Assembly: GCA_013695465.1 (NCBI GenBank)
Contig: JACDAL010000148.1
Location: forward strand, 1-64,000
Length of the DNA: 64,000 nt
Direction: 5' to 3'
Source of the DNA: Actinomycetota bacterium
GTDB lineage: Bacteria > Actinomycetota > CADDZG01 > WHSQ01
Shown here: in pieces, positions 58,505 to 64,000 of the stretch
How the letters are laid out: each line of letters begins with the position of its first letter
How positions within the stretch are numbered: the stretch's first letter is position 1
The notes under the pieces: model-generated
Told to the model about the DNA's origin: nothing
What the model saw: only the letters and a program-made list of their open reading frames with translations
The model's database searches: none
Program-made: the position numbers and the translations under genes

Positions 58505-58993
58505 CTAGTGGTAGTAGCGAAACAGGATCTCCGCCACACAGCAGGGCTTGACCTGGCCTTTCGCCTCGAATGTGCACTTGAATGTGGTCTGCACTCCCCC
58601 GAAGACGTCCTTGAGGGCAGTCAGCTCGACCCCCATCCGAAGCGTCGAGCCCACCGGCAGGGGGGCCGGGTAGCGGAGATGGTCGAGCCCGTAGTTGATC
58701 GTTCGAGAGCAGCCCTCGACGATCAGGGTCTCATCGAGGAGAACGGGGAGCAGTGACAGAGTGAGATAGCCGTGGACGATGGTCGTCTTGAACGGCCCGG
58801 AGGCGGCTCTCTCCCGGTCCACATGGATCCACTGGTCGTCGCCTGTGACCTGCGCAAAGGCGTTGACCCGAGCCTGATCGATGCGGTGCCAGTCGCTGTA
58901 GCCGAGGTGCTGCCCCACCTTCGTGTGGAGGTCGTGGAGCTGGAGCCTGAGGGGCGCCGGCACCAGCGGGGCTGCCTGCTCTGCTGCGGTCAT
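58505..58993 (-). CDS. MaoC-family dehydratase
   Basis: VNAFAQVTGDDQWIHVDRERAASGPFKTTIVHGYLTLSLLP. Confidence 0.88.
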   Translation of the reverse strand: MTAAEQAAPLVPAPLRLQLHDLHTKVGQHLGYSDWHRIDQARVNAFAQVTGDDQWIHVDRERAASGPFKTTIVHGYLTLSLLPVLLDETLIVEGCSRTINYGLDHLRYPAPLPVGSTLRMGVELTALKDVFGGVQTTFKCTFEAKGQVKPCCVAEILFRYYH

Positions 58994-59030
58994 CCCACCT
59001 TCCTTCCTTCTGCTAAACAAAATGGGCCCT

Positions 59031-59048
59031 CGCTTACTGTAGTAAGCG
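59031..59048. promoter_or_regulatory. 18-bp palindromic operator candidate between maoC and phaC
   Basis: CGCTTACT-GT-AGTAAGCG, perfect 8-bp arms. Confidence 0.6.
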
Positions 59049-59157
59049 CGAAAATACAGGCCACGAAGGGTCAGCTGGTTCATCTACTGTTCGTTCACGG
59101 AGAGGTGCTTGACTCAGGCTGTGCCCGGGTAGCCCGGAAGCGTCGTTGGGAGGCGAA

Positions 59158-60870
59158 ATGGAGAACACTGAAGCTCAACACAGCGCGGCTCAGGCCGCCG
59201 AGGCGCTCGCGCCGGAGGCAGGTCTCATTGCCGCTCTCGACCCGGTGTCGTTCTTGGAGGCTCTTTTCCAGGTGGGCGCAGGCGTCTCCCGCAACCCGGT
59301 GAACTCGCTCACGGCCTTTTTGCGATACTCGGCCGCAACCATGGCGGCGGGCTATACCAGCGCCGCCCGCTGGTGGGGGGCCACCCTTCCCAATGTGATT
59401 GAGCCCGCGCCATCCGACAAGCGTTTCAGGGACTGCGCGTGGCAGGAAAATCCCTGGTACTCCTATCTTCACCAGAACTACCTACTGCGTTCGCGGCTGC
59501 TTCAGGATTTGATAGATGCTTCGGACATCGACGAGGCCACTGCCGCCAAGGCTCGGATGATGGCGGGCATGGTGACCGATGCCGTCAGCCCCGCCAATTT
59601 TCTCTTCTCCAACCCGGTCGCCTTGAAGAAGGCTTTCGATACCGGAGGGGCGAGTGTTGCGCGCGGGCTCAGGAACTTCCTCGACGATGTAGCCCATAAC
59701 GGGGGCCTCCCGCGAAAGGTCGACCCCTCTGCGTTCAAAGTGGGAGAGAACCTTGCCACCACGCCGGGCAAGGTGGTGTTTCGGAACGAACTCATGGAGC
59801 TCATCCAGTACGAAGCACAGACCAAGAAGACTTTTGAGATTCCGCTGTTGTGCAGCCCACCCTGGATCAACAAGTACTACATCATGGATCTGGCGCCGGG
59901 CCGCAGCTACATCGAGTGGGCAGTCCAGCACGGTCACACTGTGTTCTCCATCAGTTACCGCAATCCCGACGAGACAATGCGGGCGATGACGCTTGACGAC
60001 TATCTGTTGAACGGTCCCATCCGTGCCATCGAAGTAATGCAGAGCATAACCGGAGCCGATCAAGTCAACGTAGTCGGGCTCTGTCTTGGAGGCAGCTTAA
60101 CCGCCATGATGCTCGCCTATCTCGCCACTTCCGGGGATGACCGGGTGCGTTCGATGTCCCTGCTAAATACCCTGCTTGATTTCTCCGAGCCGGGCATGTT
60201 GGGCAGCTTCACCGATCCTAGGACGGTCGCCCGGCTCGAGAGCAAGATGCAGTCGAAGGGCTTTCTCGACTCGCGCGACATGGCGCTCACCTTCGATCTG
60301 CTGCGCGCCAACGACCTCATCTACAACTACGTGGCATCCAACTGGCTCATGGGACAGGATCCCCCTGCCTTTGACATCCTGGCGTGGAACTCAGACAGCA
60401 CTCGTATGCCGGCTGCAATGCATTCCTTCTATCTCCGTTCCTGTTACCTGAAAAACGAGCTGGCGAACGGCGAGATGGAGCTGGCGGGCACCAGGCTGCG
60501 TTTGGACGAGCTAACACAGGATGCGTACATAGTTGCCGCGGTCAACGATCACATCACCCCGTGGAAAGGCTCCTATAAGACAACTCACTTGCTCAAGAGT
60601 GATATCAGGTTCGTGCTCAGCTCCTCAGGCCACATCGCCGGGATCGTCAACCCTCCCAGCCCCAAGGCCAAGCACTGGACCAACGAGCAGCTTCCGCCGG
60701 ATCCGGAAACGTGGCTGCAGACTGCGACCGAACAGCAAGGCTCTTGGTGGGAGGACTGGACCACGTGGATAGCAGAGCGCGCCGGCAGCAAGGGCAAGCC
60801 ACCGCCCGTGGGCGGAAAGGCTTTCCCGGTCCTGGGCAACTCGCCGGGCCGCTACGTGCTCGAGCACTGA
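59158..60870 (+). CDS. phaC: Polyhydroxyalkanoate synthase
   Basis: NVVGLCLGGSLTAMMLAYLA (GxCxGG), PPWINKYYIMDLAPGRSYIEWAVQHGHTVFSISYRNPD; ATG with GGGAGG RBS. Confidence 0.95.
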   Translation: MENTEAQHSAAQAAEALAPEAGLIAALDPVSFLEALFQVGAGVSRNPVNSLTAFLRYSAATMAAGYTSAARWWGATLPNVIEPAPSDKRFRDCAWQENPWYSYLHQNYLLRSRLLQDLIDASDIDEATAAKARMMAGMVTDAVSPANFLFSNPVALKKAFDTGGASVARGLRNFLDDVAHNGGLPRKVDPSAFKVGENLATTPGKVVFRNELMELIQYEAQTKKTFEIPLLCSPPWINKYYIMDLAPGRSYIEWAVQHGHTVFSISYRNPDETMRAMTLDDYLLNGPIRAIEVMQSITGADQVNVVGLCLGGSLTAMMLAYLATSGDDRVRSMSLLNTLLDFSEPGMLGSFTDPRTVARLESKMQSKGFLDSRDMALTFDLLRANDLIYNYVASNWLMGQDPPAFDILAWNSDSTRMPAAMHSFYLRSCYLKNELANGEMELAGTRLRLDELTQDAYIVAAVNDHITPWKGSYKTTHLLKSDIRFVLSSSGHIAGIVNPPSPKAKHWTNEQLPPDPETWLQTATEQQGSWWEDWTTWIAERAGSKGKPPPVGGKAFPVLGNSPGRYVLEH

Positions 60871-60871
60871 T

Positions 60872-61852
60872 TCAGCCGCTCGGCGGACCGGCCAGGTGAT
60901 GCATCTCGTGGTGCTGCTTCAGAGGATCGGCGCCGAAGTCGCCTGACACATCGCGCCATACCGAGTGGATGTGGTTGGCGCCGTTCTGAACATTGTCGTA
61001 CTCGATCAGGATTGACTCTCCCTGAATGCGGTAATAGTGAGGTTCTCCTTTGACGGAGCCTCCGGCCCACGCAAAGTGAACTGGGCCGACTGCGTCTTGT
61101 GTTTCCGCCCGCCACGGTTCTGCCAGGCGTTGGGCGTAGGCGTCGATTAGAGCTTCGAGCAGAGCGCGTTGCTCGTTCGACATCGCCGAGGAGGGCAGGC
61201 CCTCGGCTCTTCCCAGGCTGATGCGGCGCTGCGTCGAGGTGATGATGTCGCGCGGCGCGGTGTCGGCCACCAGCGCGCGCCGTCCCTGTCCCTCACTGAA
61301 GCTCGACATCAACGCACACGCGAGGTCTTCGAGGGGAGCCAGGATCCGCAGTCCTTCGTGTGTCCCGTAAGGAACGCGAGCGGGGTTGGCACCGACGAAG
61401 GAGGGCGTACTGGCCATCAGCGTGTCCCCCAGCAACGTGTAGTTCAAGGAGAGATGGTGGCCCTCGAATCTCCACGCCCACTCAGTGGCCCCTTGGGGCT
61501 CGCCGAACACGCTCAAGAAATATAGGGCAGGATCGCGCCCGCTCGCGTCTAGCCCTTGCTTGGATTCGAGCGCGCCGAGAATTAGTTCATGTTCGATGAT
61601 CGCAGTGGCGGTCGTTTCTCCGTGCTCCGAGAGCCCCGAACGAAGCAGCTGTTGCAGCCGGCCTCGGTCTTCGGAGGTGAGGCTTCCCAGTGGGAGGCCC
61701 CGGCGGGGGCCGGGCAGATAGGTCCAGTTCAGGCGCTCAGCGTCATCAAACGCGAACAACGCTGCATCTCTGCTCGGGCCGCCGAGGTGGTCGAGGAAAG
61801 CCGCGCATGTCTCGACCATGTTCGACCCGGCGAGCTCACGGCTGCGCCTCAC
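60872..61852 (-). CDS. DUF3500-like protein
   Basis: EWAWRFEGHHLSLNYTLLGD, TPSFVGANPARV, HYYRIQGESILIEYDNVQNGANHIHSVWRDVSGDFGADPL. Confidence 0.85.
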   Translation of the reverse strand: MRRSRELAGSNMVETCAAFLDHLGGPSRDAALFAFDDAERLNWTYLPGPRRGLPLGSLTSEDRGRLQQLLRSGLSEHGETTATAIIEHELILGALESKQGLDASGRDPALYFLSVFGEPQGATEWAWRFEGHHLSLNYTLLGDTLMASTPSFVGANPARVPYGTHEGLRILAPLEDLACALMSSFSEGQGRRALVADTAPRDIITSTQRRISLGRAEGLPSSAMSNEQRALLEALIDAYAQRLAEPWRAETQDAVGPVHFAWAGGSVKGEPHYYRIQGESILIEYDNVQNGANHIHSVWRDVSGDFGADPLKQHHEMHHLAGPPSG

Positions 61853-62040
61853 GCTGTTCCTTGCGCCGCCCGTTGGGTTTGGAGGATCTCTGGAACAATC
61901 ATCAGGGATCCAAACAGCACGCCGAGGGCGACCGAGTTCCTAACACCCTGCCGCAAGCCCGCCACCAGGCCGAACCCGATCGCGAGCCCAGCCGCTTGCG
62001 CTTCCCGCGTGCAGTCGGTTTCTGCTCTCGCCGGCGTCGC

Positions 62041-63045
62041 TCAATCATCCCCTTCGATCGAGCGCAGGCGGTCGGCCAGGCGAACGAGGTGCTCGGCTCT
62101 TCCGATCCGTCGAAGCCAGCGGGGGGGCAATGCCTGAGCGCCGGCGCGTGCCCCCAGAGCGGCCCCTGAGACCGCGCCGTTCGTGTCGGCGTCTCCTCCT
62201 GAGCTGACCACTCCAATCAAGGACGGTTCGAGCTCGCCGGGCTGCATCAAGCACCACAGCCCCACCTGCATGGCCTTGAGCGTGTATCCCATGTCCATGG
62301 GATCGTCGAGCCTCAGCTCCTGCAGGTCGCGCTGGGGTACCTGGCGGATGGCTTCGACCACGTGCCCTACTCCCGCCGCGGCCCAGTCCGTGCCGGCTGC
62401 TTCCTCGAGGGCAGAAGCGAGCTCGTCCACGGGCACCGTGGGCCCGGACAAAGTGGTCGCAAGTGCGGCTGAGAAGGCGACCGTGCTCCACTCACATCTG
62501 GCGTCGTAGTGGGTGGCCAGCGCGCTGGCGCGTGCGTTTCGCACCAACGCTGCTCCGGAACGTCGCCACCGCAGCGCTACGGGCGCACAACGCATCACTG
62601 CGCCGTTGCCGGCCGTGGACCATCCACTTTGCTCCCATACCTCCAGCGAGGCTTCAGCTGCGGATTTCCCGGCCGCGATCTCGTCGAGCACCTGGCGGGT
62701 GAGCACTCCGATGCCACGCCCGTTGTCGCGGCTCCAGCGCAAGAACCTGGCGGCCAAGCGGTCGGGGTCGAGCTCTGAGTCCTCGAGCAGCGTCTCCGCC
62801 ACCATCACGGTCTGGGCGAGGTCGTCGTCCCACGGCCGGTCGTGCTCGGCGGGGTCGATGTCCCGGACGCCGTCTGGGTGATGGCGCCTGATGGCGGAGG
62901 CCGACTGGCCCTCGACCGGGATGCCGAGGCAGTTTCCTGCGGCCACTCCCAGCATCACCCCCCGGTAGCGGTCCTCGAGTCGATCATGATCGACCGGTAG
63001 GCGGCCGGCATCGTCGATGATTTGCTCAAGCGTCTGGGTGCCCAT
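62041..63045 (-). CDS. ADP-ribosylglycohydrolase family protein
   Basis: YRGVMLGVAAGNCLGIPVEG, WDDDLAQTVMVAETLLE, GVVSSGGDADTNGAVSGAALGARAG. Confidence 0.9.
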   Translation of the reverse strand: MGTQTLEQIIDDAGRLPVDHDRLEDRYRGVMLGVAAGNCLGIPVEGQSASAIRRHHPDGVRDIDPAEHDRPWDDDLAQTVMVAETLLEDSELDPDRLAARFLRWSRDNGRGIGVLTRQVLDEIAAGKSAAEASLEVWEQSGWSTAGNGAVMRCAPVALRWRRSGAALVRNARASALATHYDARCEWSTVAFSAALATTLSGPTVPVDELASALEEAAGTDWAAAGVGHVVEAIRQVPQRDLQELRLDDPMDMGYTLKAMQVGLWCLMQPGELEPSLIGVVSSGGDADTNGAVSGAALGARAGAQALPPRWLRRIGRAEHLVRLADRLRSIEGDD

Positions 63046-63098
63046 AAGGCAATACTGACGCATCGGGGAGAGCATGACTCGGAGCGTCCGGTACCCCT

Positions 63099-63146
63099 GG
63101 CCCCTCGGCCCCCACGCTCCCCGGCCCCTCGACCCCCACGCTCCCC
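63099..63146. repeat. 24-bp tandem repeat, two copies
   Basis: GGCCCCTCGrCCCCCACGCTCCCC at 63099-63122 and 63123-63146. Confidence 0.7.
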
Positions 63147-63237
63147 GGCCTTCCGGGTTCCCGCGGCTTTCCATGAACGGAGCGGCAGGTGCTGCTGACG
63201 CTGAAAAGATCATCGCGGATGCTGATATATTAGTGAT

Positions 63238-63924
63238 ATGTCAGTGCTCCGGCAGCTCCACGGGCCCTCCACCGTGGACCCAGATCTGCCTGCCCCGGCC
63301 TCGCTCTCAGAGAAGGCCTACTTCCTCATTCGTGACCGGATCGTGACGCTGGCGCTCGAGCCCGGTTCGACGCTCAACGAGAAAGAGCTGACCCAAGAGC
63401 TTGGCCTCGGGCGGACTCCCGTGCGAGAGGCGCTCAAGCGGCTGGCGCTCGAGAATCTCGTCGAGGTCTATCCGCGACGGGGCATCTTCGTCTCGAGCGT
63501 CGATATTCGTGACCTCGGGAGCATCTCCGAGCTGAGGGCCGAGCTCGAGGGCTGCGCGGCCCGCCTCGCCGCCGAGCGGGCGACATCCCGCGAACGGGCC
63601 ATGTGCGAGGAGCTCATCGCAGAGCTCGACTACCTCTCGGATAGGGCGGGGACCTACGAGCTCATCGATCTCGATCAAAGGATCCACCGCCACGTTTACC
63701 GTTGCGCCCACAATCCCTTCTTGCGCGCAGCTCTCGAGGAGCACTTCTTGCTCACTCTGAGGCTGTGGTTCTTGGTGCTCGAGCGCGTTGAGCGGCTCGA
63801 CGCAGCAGTCCAGGAGCACCGGCAGCTGCTGCAAGCGATCTTGCAGCAGGATTCCGACCGGGCCGAGGAGATCATCCGGGCTCACATAACCGGTTTCGAA
63901 GAAGCGATCCGCACAGTCCTATGA
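63238..63924 (+). CDS. GntR-family (FCD-type) transcriptional regulator
   Basis: LNEKELTQELGLGRTPVREALKRLALENLVEVYPRRGIFVSSVDIRDLGSISELRAELEG. Confidence 0.92.
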   Translation: MSVLRQLHGPSTVDPDLPAPASLSEKAYFLIRDRIVTLALEPGSTLNEKELTQELGLGRTPVREALKRLALENLVEVYPRRGIFVSSVDIRDLGSISELRAELEGCAARLAAERATSRERAMCEELIAELDYLSDRAGTYELIDLDQRIHRHVYRCAHNPFLRAALEEHFLLTLRLWFLVLERVERLDAAVQEHRQLLQAILQQDSDRAEEIIRAHITGFEEAIRTVL

Positions 63925-64000
63925 GCCAAAGCCCAGGAGCGAACATGCAGGAAAGAAGAACTCCCCTATACGACGTGCACAAGCGTATGAGCGCGGACAT

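Overview
The window looks chromosomal, from a high-GC actinobacterial-type genome (WhiB, SigR/RsrA, mycoredoxin, PIG-L deacetylase, F420-type LLM oxidoreductase). No database search was run, so all names come from motif recognition in the supplied translations. Main blocks: split metE N- and C-terminal genes at the left edge; WhiB; a histone-H1-like K/R-rich protein; a PucR-type regulator; TatA with a zinc ribbon; mycoredoxin; a rhodanese-MoeB/ThiF gene with an in-frame TGA; mreB; YlbL-like protease; UPF0182; an initiator tRNA-Met followed by a ~3.4 kb tRNA-integrated element; Ku with a SigF-type locus; PBP1A; upp; ddl and a MurF-like ligase; a red-type RuBisCO operon (cbbR / cbbL-cbbS-cbbX) with rpe and glpX nearby; a PHA locus (phasin-like protein, XRE regulator, MaoC, phaC). 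Strongest candidates: (1) a probable selenocysteine-containing MoeB-like protein, with TGA exactly at the conserved Cys and a bacterial-SECIS-like hairpin 20 nt downstream; (2) a miniature, apparently immobilised integrative element at tRNA-fMet with a frameshifted and active-site-mutated integrase, duplicated att sequence, arm-type-like repeats at both ends and a compact toxin-antitoxin-like cargo; (3) a repeated 15-codon insertion in the omega-loop region of D-Ala-D-Ala ligase. No CRISPR array, rRNA or prophage was seen.
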